A stretch of DNA of 37,541 bases from an uncultured Nitrospira sp. (GCA_902500715.1 CABVRO010000021.1:1-37541); one strand, 5' to 3'; counted from the first letter of the stretch, positions 8,073 through 17,524 are shown. The notes: generated from the letters alone by a model not told the origin. Numbers and translations are program-made.

Positions 8073-8954
8073 CTATTCCACCTGAACCCGGTCCGATCGA
8101 TCTTCCACAATCTGCAGCGTGACATGATCGATTCCGTAGCGCTCTCGTAGAAGCTGTTGGAGGCGGTCCAACACTGCATCCCGGTCCTCCCCGACGAGGA
8201 CCACCACGTGGGCACTGAGGGCGTCGAGGCCGGAGGTAATGGTCCAAATGTGAAGATCATGAATCCCTTTCACTCCAGGCATGCCGGCCATGGCTTGTCC
8301 GACCTCTTTGGCGTCCAGATGCGTCGGCACTCCTTCCATGAGCACATGCACGGCCTGAGTGAGCAGTGCCCACGTGCGCCAGACGATAAAGACACTGATG
8401 CCCGCGCTCAGGAGAGGATCGATGAGATACCACCCAGTGAGCCAGATCGTAACCCCACCAAGAATGACTCCGACCGAGCTGATCGCATCGCTGAGCACTT
8501 CCACATAGGCACTGCGAACATTCAGACTCGACGCGGATTCGTCAGCGAGCAGCTTCATGCTTGCAACATTGACGGCGAGACCGAGGAGCCCGATGAACAA
8601 CATGGGAATGCCAAGCACGTGTGCCGGCTCGAAGACACGCCGGTACGCTTCATAGAGAATCCAGACGGACAGCAGCAACAGAACTACGGCGTTGGTGACA
8701 GCGGTAAGGATCTCGGCACGGTGATACCCGTAACTTTTCTCGGGCGTCGATGGCCTTGCTGCCATCCACATGGCGAAGGCACTGAGTCCAAGCGCGGCCA
8801 CATCTGTCAACATATGGCCTGCGTCTGCCAACAACGCCAAACTGCCCGTGAGCAGACCGCCGACCACCTCGATGATCATAAACGTCCCGGTGATCAGCAA
8901 GACACGTAGCAGATTCTTTTGCTGCGTGGGTCTACTCTCTGATTTGATATGCAT
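8073..8954 (-). CDS. CDF-family cation efflux protein (CzcD/ZitB-like)
   Basis: 293-aa inner-membrane proton/metal antiporter of the cation diffusion facilitator family, probably moving Zn(II), Co(II) or Cd(II) from cytoplasm to periplasm. TM2 carries the metal site ADAGHMLTDV (H-x3-D). TM5 has VEVLSDAISS, i.e. E-x3-D where ZitB has H-x3-D, which could alter selectivity. Six hydrophobic segments are followed by a cytoplasmic C-terminal domain with GIHDLHIWTITSGLDALSAH, the typical CDF dimer/metal region. It is the last gene of the long operon-2 series, 86 bp after the TPR gene, with its own RBS-like GAGG before ATG. Confidence 0.92.
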   Translation of the reverse strand: MHIKSESRPTQQKNLLRVLLITGTFMIIEVVGGLLTGSLALLADAGHMLTDVAALGLSAFAMWMAARPSTPEKSYGYHRAEILTAVTNAVVLLLLSVWILYEAYRRVFEPAHVLGIPMLFIGLLGLAVNVASMKLLADESASSLNVRSAYVEVLSDAISSVGVILGGVTIWLTGWYLIDPLLSAGISVFIVWRTWALLTQAVHVLMEGVPTHLDAKEVGQAMAGMPGVKGIHDLHIWTITSGLDALSAHVVVLVGEDRDAVLDRLQQLLRERYGIDHVTLQIVEDRSDRVQVE

Positions 8955-9040
8955 GGAACCTCGTCATTCTATGTTGCCGATAGTCTTCCAAGCGGTGCAC
9001 GACGTACGAAGCCTCGTCATGAACGCCGACTTGGCGAGCG

Positions 9041-9448
9041 CTAGTGGCCATGGCCGTGCCCGTCGGCCCCCCCTGGAGGCTCTTTCTCCGGAACCGTCAC
9101 ATGCTTGAGGGCCGGTGAATCCCAAATCACTTTGTTCCCCGGTGCCAAGTTGGCCGCCTCAATAAAATGGGTATCGCCTTCCTTGAAAGCCTTCAATTTG
9201 TAGAGTGTCTTTCCGAGGTTGTAATGTGCTTCTGCCAGGTGCGACGCGGCGCTGATGGCGGCTTCGAAATGCTGCTGAGCTTCGGCCCACCGATTCTGCT
9301 TGTACGCGAGGATCCCTTCTTCATTGTGCTGGGCTGCCGTTGCGCTCACACCTGTCGGCGCGGACAACAACGTAGGCGGGGATGCCGACTGACATCCGCT
9401 CTCCACGATTAACACGATCGCAACAACCACCACCGTCTTGTTCAGCAT
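9041..9448 (-). CDS. Secreted TPR protein with His-rich tail
   Basis: 135-aa exported protein. The chosen start is the ATG at 9448 (MLNKTVVVVAIVLIVESGC), because GGAGG lies six bases upstream; a longer frame to 9538 would overlap the ATPase gene. Residues 4-18 form a signal segment and Cys19 in ESGCQS could be a lipidation site, although Glu at -3 is atypical. Two to three TPR units follow (EEGILAYKQNRWAEAQQHFE, then AEAHYNLGKTLYKLKAFKEG). The C-terminus ends GGADGHGHGH, a possible metal-binding tail. TPRs usually mediate protein contacts; a role as a periplasmic partner of the ATPase or efflux system is inferred only from gene order. Confidence 0.75.
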   Translation of the reverse strand: MLNKTVVVVAIVLIVESGCQSASPPTLLSAPTGVSATAAQHNEEGILAYKQNRWAEAQQHFEAAISAASHLAEAHYNLGKTLYKLKAFKEGDTHFIEAANLAPGNKVIWDSPALKHVTVPEKEPPGGADGHGHGH

Positions 9449-9467
9449 CGATTCCTCCTTCGATCGG

Positions 9468-11420
9468 CTACTCCGAGATTGAGACGCGGGCTGCTGGCCA
9501 GCCAACCCGGAGCCCATTCGCCACGGCCAGAAGTTCACTCACCTCATGGACAAGGACCGCAACGGCGACGCTGAGGAAGCCGCCGACCGCCAAGGGAATC
9601 AGGACCGCGAGCAGCAAGAGGGAGAAGGCAATGTTCTCCGTGCTGATCCGCCTCACTTTGGCTCCCAGCCGTAGCGCCTCACCCACCTTCGAGAGATCAT
9701 CGGCCATCAGGGCCACATCGGCGGCTTCGATGGCGGCATCGGTCCCCGCAGCCCCCATTGCCACCCCGCAGGTGGCGGCGGCTAAGGCCGGCGCATCATT
9801 GATCCCGTCCCCCACCATCACCACAGCGCCATAGCGGGCTTCCAGGTCGTGCACCGCTCGGACTTTGTCTTCCGGCTTGAGATCCGCCAGGTAGGAGTCG
9901 ATTCCCAGCGCCTGGGCGACGCTCCGCGCCGTTCGCGCATTGTCCCCTGTCAGCATGACGACGCGGACGCCCATGGTATGCAGGCCAGCGATGACCTCGC
10001 GCGCGCCCTCACGGATACGGTCCTGCAGCGCGAGCAGGCCTCGCAGGATGTGTTGATTGCCCACCAGCACCACGGTCTTCCCGTCTGCCTGAAGCGCGCG
10101 CACATGGTCCTCGATCGTCGTCAGGTCCACGCCGAGCTGTTGGAATAGATCGGGACTCCCCACGTACCAGCTCTGGTCTCCCACGACCGCGGTCGCTCCC
10201 GCACCCATGAGCGCGTGAAACGCTCGCACCTCCACCGGAACGATCTCGGCGCCCTGCGCTCGGTCCACAATCGCCCTGGCCAGTGGGTGCTCCGAGCCAT
10301 ATTCCATGCCAGCGGCCAATGCGAGCAGTTCCTCTTCGGAACCGGTGAACGGAATGAGATCCGTCACCACTGGTCTCCCGTAGGTGAGAGTCCCGGTCTT
10401 GTCGAACGCGACCGCGCGAATCCGGCCGAGGTGCTCCAGATGCACGCCTCCTTTGATCAAGATGCCGTGCTTGCCTGCTGTGCCGATGGCGGCGGCAGTC
10501 GCAACCGGCGTGGACATCACCAGCGCGCAGGGCGCCGCTGCCACCAAGAGCACCACGGCTCGCATCGCCCAGTCGGCTACTGGCAACCCCAGGAGTCCTG
10601 GCACAAGAAGAAACCCCAGGGACACCAGCAGGACCAGCGGGCTGTATCGTCGACCGAACCGCTCGATCCATTGCTGGGCCGCGCCTTTTCGTTCCTGCGC
10701 TTCTTCAACCAGGTGAATGATCTTCGCTAGGGTATTATCCTTAAACGAGGCCGTCGCGTCGACTTCCAAGAGGCCGTGCCGGTTGAGCGATCCGGCGAAG
10801 ACCTTCATTCCTGGACCCTTGTCCACGGGAATGGATTCTCCCGTAATCGGGGATTCATCGAGACTCGAACTGCCCGATCGGATGATCCCGTCGGTAGGAA
10901 GCGTCTCGCCAGGGCGAATCAGGAAGCGATCGCCCACCTGGAGGCGTTCGGCCGGGATGGTCAGCTCCTCTCCGTTCCGCAGCACATGGGCTTCCTTGGG
11001 GGCAAGATCGAGCAAAGCTCGAATCGCCGACCGCGTCCGGGCATACGTGTACTCCTCCAAGCCCTCAGCGGCCCCGTAGAGAAAAACGAGAAAGGCCGCT
11101 TCATCCCAAAGACCCAAGATGCCGGATCCGACTGTCGCCGCCAGCATCAAAAGGTCAATCCCCACGACCCGTTCGCGCACCAGTGCCTCCACCGCCTCGC
11201 GACTCCAGTGATACCCGCCTAAGGGGATCGCAAGGAAGTAGAACAGGCGCTCGGCTTGCGACGAGATCAGTCCCAGATGGGCGAGAACGAATCCCGCACC
11301 AGCCAGCGCGCCCGCTATGAGCGCGTTGCGAAGCACGGGATAGCGCCACCATGGCCCGTCAAAGCCGTCTCGGTGATCACGTCCTTCCGGCATCACGGGG
11401 CTCATTCTGCTCTCACACAT
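9468..11420 (-). CDS. P1B-type heavy-metal ATPase (P1B-4-like, no N-terminal HMA)
   Basis: 650-aa ATP-driven metal exporter in the inner membrane. Visible in order: no HMA metal-binding domain, paired N-terminal TM helices, actuator motif SPITGESIPVDK, intramembrane motif AAAPCALVMSTPVA, phosphorylation motif FDKTGTLTYG, nucleotide-domain HP motif in GSEHPLARAI, hinge MVGDGINDAPALA, and a last TM segment HEVSELLAVANGLRVGW. The metal site is APC rather than the usual CPC, SPC or CPH, and the final helix has HEVSE where P1B-4 enzymes have HEGxT; this resembles P1B-4 (Co/Zn/Fe-type) pumps but is divergent. RBS GAGGG precedes the ATG at 11420. It lies in the operon-2 series, 120 bp after the SHOCT gene. 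Confidence 0.92.
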   Translation of the reverse strand: MCESRMSPVMPEGRDHRDGFDGPWWRYPVLRNALIAGALAGAGFVLAHLGLISSQAERLFYFLAIPLGGYHWSREAVEALVRERVVGIDLLMLAATVGSGILGLWDEAAFLVFLYGAAEGLEEYTYARTRSAIRALLDLAPKEAHVLRNGEELTIPAERLQVGDRFLIRPGETLPTDGIIRSGSSSLDESPITGESIPVDKGPGMKVFAGSLNRHGLLEVDATASFKDNTLAKIIHLVEEAQERKGAAQQWIERFGRRYSPLVLLVSLGFLLVPGLLGLPVADWAMRAVVLLVAAAPCALVMSTPVATAAAIGTAGKHGILIKGGVHLEHLGRIRAVAFDKTGTLTYGRPVVTDLIPFTGSEEELLALAAGMEYGSEHPLARAIVDRAQGAEIVPVEVRAFHALMGAGATAVVGDQSWYVGSPDLFQQLGVDLTTIEDHVRALQADGKTVVLVGNQHILRGLLALQDRIREGAREVIAGLHTMGVRVVMLTGDNARTARSVAQALGIDSYLADLKPEDKVRAVHDLEARYGAVVMVGDGINDAPALAAATCGVAMGAAGTDAAIEAADVALMADDLSKVGEALRLGAKVRRISTENIAFSLLLLAVLIPLAVGGFLSVAVAVLVHEVSELLAVANGLRVGWPAARVSISE

Positions 11421-11540
11421 GTTGTTCCCTCACTGATCACTCAGACGACCGGTCAAGCTCAGGGATTCTTCCTGTCGAGACTCGCTAGCCCCAGCGATGC
11501 GGGCGCTGTCCAACGTTCCGATCTGCGCGATCCGAAGTCT

Positions 11541-11771
11541 CTACAGAAGATCCTTCCGCTTCTCTTCGAACTCCTGCTTATTGATCTCCCCACGGGCGTA
11601 GCGCTTTTTCAGAATCTCCAAGGCCGATTCCGGCTCGCGAGAGGCTGACCCAAATCCCTTTTCCAACCAGGACTTGACCCACAACATCGCTGCGATCGCC
11701 CCGGCCGACAAGAACAGAACCATCGCAGCATAGCCCACCCAGCCCCAAAGCCCCATCATTGGTTCGTGCAT
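11541..11771 (-). CDS. Small SHOCT-domain membrane protein
   Basis: 76-aa protein with one N-terminal TM helix (about residues 8-34) and a C-terminal SHOCT motif, ALEILKKRYARGEINKQEFE, a short domain seen at the ends of many membrane proteins. Function unknown; SHOCT is thought to support oligomerisation or localisation. RBS GGAGA lies just ahead of the ATG. It begins 11 bp after the preceding lipoprotein gene, so it is co-transcribed with the operon-2 cluster; small SHOCT proteins are frequent neighbours of metal P-type ATPases. Confidence 0.8.
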   Translation of the reverse strand: MHEPMMGLWGWVGYAAMVLFLSAGAIAAMLWVKSWLEKGFGSASREPESALEILKKRYARGEINKQEFEEKRKDLL

Positions 11772-11782
11772 GGCTGTCTCCT

Positions 11783-12718
11783 TCAGCTTTGCAATAACTC
11801 CTCATGCCGCGTGTCTCCGGGTACCTCTTCGGACCCACAAGGCTTCAGCCGAAGCGACTGGCCCGCTGCACCCGCAATGTCTCTGATGGCGCGTTCCAGA
11901 TTCACCCCAAGCTGGACCTCTTTCCGCCGTCGCTCTTCGGAAGGGAACACGGCAAGCGTTTTCCCGGGGATCAGGACCATGACCGTCTGCGTACTCCACA
12001 GCGGTCCGCCACAGGGTCCTGTCTGCACGGCCTCGACTTCGACGCGCACCGGGCGCAAGGCCCAGCCAAAGGCATAGGCCCCGCCCCACCAAAATGGCAG
12101 ATCCGTGGACAGATCGAGCGCCATGAAGCCGCCCACGACGGCCGGGTTCCAGCCGGAGGCGAACCCGACGGTCATGAGATGAGCGGTCGCTGTCATCGCC
12201 CAACCTCCCACCCAGTACTGCCAGCGCACGGCACCATAATCTGGGATGCGTCCCGTGATAATGATATCGGCTCCGCTCTCGTCGGCCAGGGCACGGAGTT
12301 GCGCTTCACTGAACCGGTCCCGCCGAACGCCGAGATTGCCGACCAGACGCCTGGTCTCGCCGAATGGCACGACCCGGAATCCCGGTTGCGCGGCCACCTG
12401 TTCCGTCAACAGCCGCTGCGCTTTGAGTTCGACCTCCTCGATGAGCTGAGCCCGGACGATCGGTTCGAGTTCTGCGGGCGGCGTTTCCTCGAACGTGTGC
12501 ACCTGCGTGCTCTTCGTGATAGGCGCCTCCAGCCTGACCTGCGCCACCATGATCGTCATCGGGGGATCCGGCGGCGGCAGTTTCCTGGACCACCAGCCGG
12601 CACATCCACCGGTCAGGCTGAATAGGATCAGGGTGAATGCAGCGAGCAGGCGGGGCCTCCCGCGCGCGCTTTTAATGGCTCCGGACGCCACGCCCTCATC
12701 GCTTGCTACGACTGTCAT
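11783..12718 (-). CDS. Lipoprotein of unknown function in efflux operon 2
   Basis: About 311 aa from the ATG at 12718, which is preceded by a purine-rich AAAGAGGGG; upstream in-frame starts (GTG 12736, ATG 12760, ATG 12799) are possible, but the longest would overlap the previous gene. A type II signal peptide ends LTGGCAGW. The mature part has a domain with TPPAELEPIVRAQLIEEVEL and ADESGADIIITGRIPDYG that recalls the CsgG/TolB-N-like fold used by envelope lipoproteins, then hydrophobic glycine-rich stretches (residues ~180-220 of the mature region) that may touch the membrane. I do not recognise the family. Position directly behind an RND operon suggests an accessory envelope component. Confidence 0.65.
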   Translation of the reverse strand: MTVVASDEGVASGAIKSARGRPRLLAAFTLILFSLTGGCAGWWSRKLPPPDPPMTIMVAQVRLEAPITKSTQVHTFEETPPAELEPIVRAQLIEEVELKAQRLLTEQVAAQPGFRVVPFGETRRLVGNLGVRRDRFSEAQLRALADESGADIIITGRIPDYGAVRWQYWVGGWAMTATAHLMTVGFASGWNPAVVGGFMALDLSTDLPFWWGGAYAFGWALRPVRVEVEAVQTGPCGGPLWSTQTVMVLIPGKTLAVFPSEERRRKEVQLGVNLERAIRDIAGAAGQSLRLKPCGSEEVPGDTRHEELLQS

Positions 12719-12765
12719 CCCCTCTTTCCCTTGCACCGCCCCTCCTTGTGAAGAAACCATGAGGT

Positions 12766-13176
12766 CTACGGTCCACAACGCTGAAAGATCTCTTCGCAAT
12801 GCTCATGCGTGGCCGTCGATTCCGGCGTCATCTCGTACTGCACCTGAGTCACCCGACCATTCTCCAATGTCACGATTGCCGTGCAGCCATGCCGCACGCC
12901 CTCCGGACGGCTGCCTTTGGTTCCAGGGAATGAGCCTTCGAGCAAGCCTCCCTCCTTGTAGTAGCTCAAGACTCTCAGGCGATCCTGCGACGAGACTGTC
13001 CGCGGTGCCTCTGCGCAGGCCAGAACCTCCGACTCGGATTTGCCGAGGAGCGCTTGCTTGGCGGTGATATGGCGAGAGGAAAGTGTCTCGACGCAGCCGC
13101 TGATCGTGACCGGGGCGAGAATCACGAGCATCCTGATTAGGAACCACCGAAGATCATTACGACAATTGAACCTCAT
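12766..13176 (-). CDS. Small lipoprotein translationally coupled to the RND pump
   Basis: 136-aa lipoprotein; signal peptide with lipobox TISGC at about residue 28. The mature region contains LLGKSESEVLACAEAP, similar to the SmpA/BamE-like lipoprotein pattern in which a 'signature' helix is followed by a small beta-sheet, and has several cysteines (CTAIV, EHC, QRC). The ATG overlaps the stop of the RND gene by 4 nt (ATGA), strong evidence of operon membership. Function unknown; likely an outer-membrane or periplasmic accessory to the pump. Only the fold resemblance is claimed. Confidence 0.75.
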   Translation of the reverse strand: MRFNCRNDLRWFLIRMLVILAPVTISGCVETLSSRHITAKQALLGKSESEVLACAEAPRTVSSQDRLRVLSYYKEGGLLEGSFPGTKGSRPEGVRHGCTAIVTLENGRVTQVQYEMTPESTATHEHCEEIFQRCGP

Positions 13177-16100
13177 GTGGCCACCTCTCTGTCAGAAGCC
13201 GGTGTGAGTACGGCTGCCTCCACGGCGCGCCGCTGTGTGATTCGCTGTTCCATCCAGCGATAGAGCACGGGAAGCACGACCAGGGTCAGAACGGTGGATG
13301 AGAACAACCCCCCGATGACGACTGTCGCAAGCGGCCGCTGGATCTCGGAGCCGGGACCCGTCGCCAGCAGCAGCGGGATGAGCGCCATCATGGCCACGAT
13401 CGCGGTCATCAGCACAGGCCGCAACCGGAGGACCATACCGGTCAGCACCGCCTCGTCCAGTGCCATGCCCTGTTCCCGCAGTTGGTTGATATAGGCGATC
13501 TTCACCACTCCGTTGAGCACCGCCACCCCGAACAAGGCAATGAAGCCGACGGAGGCCGGCACCGACAGATACAGTCCGCCGAGCATCAGTCCCAGTAGCC
13601 CGCCGACCATGGCAAACGGAATCGCCAGCAGGATCAGCGCCGCTTGTCTCAGGTTCCCGAACGTAAAAAAGAGCAGCAGAAAGATCAGGCCGATGACCAG
13701 GGGGACGACCACGGCCAGGCGTGCCATGGCCTGCTGCTGGTTTTCGAATTGACCGCCCCACGTCACATAGTACCCGGGGGGGAGCTGCACCTGACGGGTT
13801 ACGGCCGTCTGGGCCTCTTCGACGGCGCCAACCAGGTCACGCCCGACCACATTGGCTTCGATCACAATCCGGCGGCTCGCATGCTCACGGCTGATCTGTG
13901 CCGGCCCTTCCACGATTCGGATGTCGGCCAGGTCGCGCAGGGGAATGCGGGACCCGTCCGGCGCCGTCACCCACAATGCCGCAATCGTGTCCACATCGGC
14001 GCGCTGAGCATCCGGAAATCGCACCCGGATCGGAAAGCGCCATTGCCCTTCGAATACCTCCCCGGCGGCAATCCCAGCCCCGACGGCTTCGATCACCTCC
14101 GTGATCTCGGCCACGTTGATCCCATGGCGTGCGATCTTGCCGCGGTCGATGTCGAGCTTCAAATAGTAGAGACCCGACACCTGCTCGACCCGGAGATCCG
14201 TCATGCCCCGCACCTGCCGCACCTCCCGCGCGATCTCGTCCGCTTTCATCCGTAACGTCTCCAGGTCATCGCCGAACAATTTGATGGCGACCTGGGATCG
14301 GACCCCCGACACCAGTTCATCGACCCGCATGGCAATCGGCTGAGACAATCCGAACGCGATGCCGGGCACTTGTTCCATCCGGTGACGGACCTGCTCCTCA
14401 ATATCGGCTTTGGATGGGGCCTGCCACTCGGAGGTGGGCTTGAGCAAGACATACATATCACTGAGTTCCATCCCCATCGGATCCGTCCCCAGTTCGTTAG
14501 CGCCCGTGCGCGAGACCACGGAGCGCACGTCCGGGATCTCCAGTAACACCCGCTCGACGTCCCCCGCAATTTTCAGCGATTCAGTGAGGCTGATGCTCGG
14601 GAGCCGCATCATATTCACCACGATGGTGCCTTCGTCCATGCTCGGCACGAATTCCCGGCCGATGAACGGGACCAATGCCGCCCCGCCGACAAGCACGCCA
14701 ACCGCCGCCAGCACGATCAGACGGGTTCTGCGGATCGCCCCCTCCAACATCTGCCGATACCGCCGCCTGACTCGGTCCAACAAACGCCCGCCCTCGGTGG
14801 CCGCACGCGGCTTCATCAGGATCGCCGCGAGTACCGGGACCACCGTCATTGACAGCACCAGGGAACTCAGGAGGGCGATCACCACCGTGAGGGCCAGCGG
14901 AATGAACATCTTACCTTCCATCCCTCGGAGCGTCAGGAGCGGGACAAAGGTCAAGGCGATGATCAACTCTCCGAAGAGGCTCGGCTTCCGGACTTCCAGA
15001 ACAGCGCGCAAGACGACGGGCAACCGCTCGGCGATCACGAGGGTTCGCCCTTGGGTCCGCTCGCTCAGATGGCGCTCCACATTTTCCACTTGCACGATCG
15101 CCGCATCGACAATCATCCCCAGCGAGATGGCCAAGCCGCCCAAGGACATCAGATTCGCCGACAGGCCGACTTGCTGCATAATCAGAAACGTGGCCAGGAT
15201 GGCCAGCGGCAGCGTCAGGGCGACGACGAGCGCCCCGCGGAGATTCCGGAGAAACAGATACAGCACGAGGATCACGACTGCGATACCCTCCAGCAAGGCC
15301 CGCTCGACGGTGTCCAGCGCCCGCGCGACTAATTCGATGCGGTCATAGAACGGGATCACCGAGACGCCGGACGGCAAGACCCGGTTGATCAGCTCGACCT
15401 TGTCTTTCACCGCTGAGACCACCTCCCGGCTATTGCCGCCGCGGAGCATGACGGCAATGCCTTCGAGCACCTCGCCCTTCCCATCTCGCGTCACGCCCCC
15501 CAAGCGGATCGCGGTCCCTTGGCGAACCTGGGCGACGTCTCGGAGATAGATGGGCGTGCCTTTGTGCGCCGCTACGACAATCTGTTCCAAATCCGTTGCA
15601 GAGCGGGCGAGACCTACGCCGTGGACCACCAACTTATCTCCCCCCTGCTCGATGTACCCGCCCCCGGCATTTTGGTTGTTCCCCACGACCGCCACATGGA
15701 CTTGGCGCAACGTGAGCCCAAAGCTCGTCAATCGATTGGGATCGACGAGGACTTCATACTGCTTCGCCAGGCCGCCCAACGTATCGACATCCGCAAGGCC
15801 CGGAACCGCGCGCAGCATCGGACGGATGACCCAGTCCTGGAGGGTCCGCAATTCCATTAAATTTGTTTGTGTCGAGCCCTCGACGAGATACATAAAGACT
15901 TCACTCAATCCCGTACTGACCGGTCCGAGCTCAGGTTCGGCGCTTGGGGGAAGACTGGATCGCGCTTCGAGCATTCGTTCCAAGACGAGTTGCCGGGCGA
16001 AATAGATATTCATCTTGTCTTCAAAGACCACCGTAATCACCGAGAGCCCGAACCGCGACACCGACCGCAGTTCCTTTTTGCCCGGCAGGTTTGTGAACTC

Positions 16101-16313
16101 GATTTCCAGGGGAAAGGTCACGAGGCGTTCGATTTCGGCAGGAGCAAGCGCGGGCATCTTGGTAATCACTTGGACCTGGACCGGCGTCACGTCGGGAAAG
16201 GCATCGATCGGCAGATGGCGGAACGCCGCCACGCCGCTCACGATCAGTCCGAGAACCGTAAGCAGCACGATGAGCCGTTGTGCGAGCGCGGTGCGGATCA
16301 GTCGTTCAATCAT
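13173..16313 (-). CDS. czcA: CzcA-like HME-RND metal efflux pump
   Basis: 1046-aa inner-membrane proton/metal antiporter, full family length. Duplicated RND architecture with TM1 near residues 12-30 (LIVLLTVLGLIVSGVAAF), a large periplasmic loop with PIDAFPDVTPVQV, TM4 motif GMIVDAAIVQVENVERHLSE near residue 405, and a second periplasmic loop with AMRVDELVSGVRSQVAIKLF. At the positions where CusA has its methionine triad this protein reads NMMRLPS, LSDMYV and VDELVSG, the last like the NELISGVRSDVAVK of CzcA, so a divalent substrate (Co, Zn, Cd, Ni) is more likely than Cu/Ag. It overlaps its fusion protein and the following lipoprotein by 4 nt each. Substrate is inferred. Confidence 0.9.
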   Translation of the reverse strand: MIERLIRTALAQRLIVLLTVLGLIVSGVAAFRHLPIDAFPDVTPVQVQVITKMPALAPAEIERLVTFPLEIEFTNLPGKKELRSVSRFGLSVITVVFEDKMNIYFARQLVLERMLEARSSLPPSAEPELGPVSTGLSEVFMYLVEGSTQTNLMELRTLQDWVIRPMLRAVPGLADVDTLGGLAKQYEVLVDPNRLTSFGLTLRQVHVAVVGNNQNAGGGYIEQGGDKLVVHGVGLARSATDLEQIVVAAHKGTPIYLRDVAQVRQGTAIRLGGVTRDGKGEVLEGIAVMLRGGNSREVVSAVKDKVELINRVLPSGVSVIPFYDRIELVARALDTVERALLEGIAVVILVLYLFLRNLRGALVVALTLPLAILATFLIMQQVGLSANLMSLGGLAISLGMIVDAAIVQVENVERHLSERTQGRTLVIAERLPVVLRAVLEVRKPSLFGELIIALTFVPLLTLRGMEGKMFIPLALTVVIALLSSLVLSMTVVPVLAAILMKPRAATEGGRLLDRVRRRYRQMLEGAIRRTRLIVLAAVGVLVGGAALVPFIGREFVPSMDEGTIVVNMMRLPSISLTESLKIAGDVERVLLEIPDVRSVVSRTGANELGTDPMGMELSDMYVLLKPTSEWQAPSKADIEEQVRHRMEQVPGIAFGLSQPIAMRVDELVSGVRSQVAIKLFGDDLETLRMKADEIAREVRQVRGMTDLRVEQVSGLYYLKLDIDRGKIARHGINVAEITEVIEAVGAGIAAGEVFEGQWRFPIRVRFPDAQRADVDTIAALWVTAPDGSRIPLRDLADIRIVEGPAQISREHASRRIVIEANVVGRDLVGAVEEAQTAVTRQVQLPPGYYVTWGGQFENQQQAMARLAVVVPLVIGLIFLLLFFTFGNLRQAALILLAIPFAMVGGLLGLMLGGLYLSVPASVGFIALFGVAVLNGVVKIAYINQLREQGMALDEAVLTGMVLRLRPVLMTAIVAMMALIPLLLATGPGSEIQRPLATVVIGGLFSSTVLTLVVLPVLYRWMEQRITQRRAVEAAVLTPASDREVAT

Positions 16314-17524
16314 GGCTCACCCGGTATCTGTTCGCGAAGGTACTCTGACTTCAGGGCATAACTGCCTTCCGTGACCACTTCATCTCCAGAAGTGAGCCCC
16401 GCGACGACCTGGATGTACTCGCTTGAGGCCTGACCGAGGGTCACCTCGCGGGACTCGAACCGACGCGGTCCCCGCACCACGAAGGCGACCGTCCGGCTGC
16501 CGACCTGCTGCACTGCCGCGCGCGGCACGCTTAAGACGGATTGCTCGTCCGTGACCAAGGTGACTTCGGCAAACATCTCGGGCCGCAACTGGCCGTCAGG
16601 GTTGGCCACGTCCGCACGCGCCGTCACCGTCCGTGTCGCGGGATCGATCACGGCCCCGACGTAGGTAATCGCGCCTCGAAAGATGGTGTCCGGATACGCC
16701 GACACCCGCACTTCGACGGGAAGCCCCGTCTTCAGCCGACCGGCTTGCTGCTCCGGGAAATCGGCGCGCACCCAGACGGTTGAGAGATCCGCCACTGTGA
16801 ACAGGATCTTATTCGGGTCGACGACTTCGCCGATCGTGGCGTTCCGCACGATCACCTCCGCGGTAAAGGGGGCTCGGAGCGAGACGCGCGCGACCTCCGC
16901 ATGGGGTAAGGTCCTGGCGGCCAGCCGCTGGATCTCCCGCTCGGTCATGCCGAGTAAATGCAGCTTCTCCTCCGATTCATGCAGATCGGCTCGCGCGTTC
17001 TCATACTCGGCCTCGCGCCGCTGCTGTTCCCCCCCCCCGATGGCGCCGCGATCGAGGAGCGCTTGGGCCCGTTCGAGCGCCTTTTCCATCACGCTCAGCG
17101 TGGTTCTCGCTTTCCGGTATTCCAACTGGGCTGCGGCAAAAGCAGGGCTATCGAGCAAGAGCAGCCGATCACCTTCCTTCACTCGACCGCCAAGGTTCGC
17201 GTACACGGCCACGATATGACCGGGGACTCGCGCACTGAGCTGCGCCAAGCGATTCTCGTTGGGCAAGATTTTCCCCGCTTGCGCTTTGAGGGTCGCCCGA
17301 ATCGGACGGAGCGTCACACGATCCGTCTGAAGGTGTGCCAGGATCAGGCTCCCTTCCGACAGTTCGAGGATACCCGGCTCAGCGGATGTCCTAGCTGTCT
17401 CCGAAGGCGGCTTCGGCTGATCCTCTTGCTTCGACCCACAAGACATCTGAACGATGGCGACCAACAGCAGCACGGCGATCCGTAGAGGGAGCCTTGATGA
17501 AGACATCCCGAAGCGACTATTCAT
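16310..17524 (-). CDS. czcB: CzcB-like membrane-fusion lipoprotein
   Basis: 404-aa periplasmic adaptor for the operon-2 pump. The N-terminus has a hydrophobic signal and possible lipid attachment at QMSCGSKQ. Then come the barrel-sandwich half (ARVPGHIVAVYANLGGRVKE, DRLLLLDSPAF), a coiled-coil hairpin rich in Ala/Arg/Glu, the second lipoyl half, and a beta-barrel with YVGAVIDPATRTVTARADV. It lacks the Met-rich stretches of the other two fusion proteins, fitting a Czc- rather than Cus-type system. The coding sequence contains a run of ten G (17029-17038) in the hairpin region. Start overlaps the outer-membrane-factor stop by 4 nt; Met7 is an alternative. Confidence 0.88.
   Translation of the reverse strand: MNSRFGMSSSRLPLRIAVLLLVAIVQMSCGSKQEDQPKPPSETARTSAEPGILELSEGSLILAHLQTDRVTLRPIRATLKAQAGKILPNENRLAQLSARVPGHIVAVYANLGGRVKEGDRLLLLDSPAFAAAQLEYRKARTTLSVMEKALERAQALLDRGAIGGGEQQRREAEYENARADLHESEEKLHLLGMTEREIQRLAARTLPHAEVARVSLRAPFTAEVIVRNATIGEVVDPNKILFTVADLSTVWVRADFPEQQAGRLKTGLPVEVRVSAYPDTIFRGAITYVGAVIDPATRTVTARADVANPDGQLRPEMFAEVTLVTDEQSVLSVPRAAVQQVGSRTVAFVVRGPRRFESREVTLGQASSEYIQVVAGLTSGDEVVTEGSYALKSEYLREQIPGEP
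17029..17038 (-). repeat. Homopolymer tract (ten G on the coding strand) inside the fusion-protein gene
   Basis: Ten consecutive G on the coding strand encode a Gly-Gly-Gly turn in GAIGGGEQQRRE. The frame is intact at this length. Tracts of this length are prone to slipped-strand length changes, which would switch the gene off. Confidence 0.8.
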
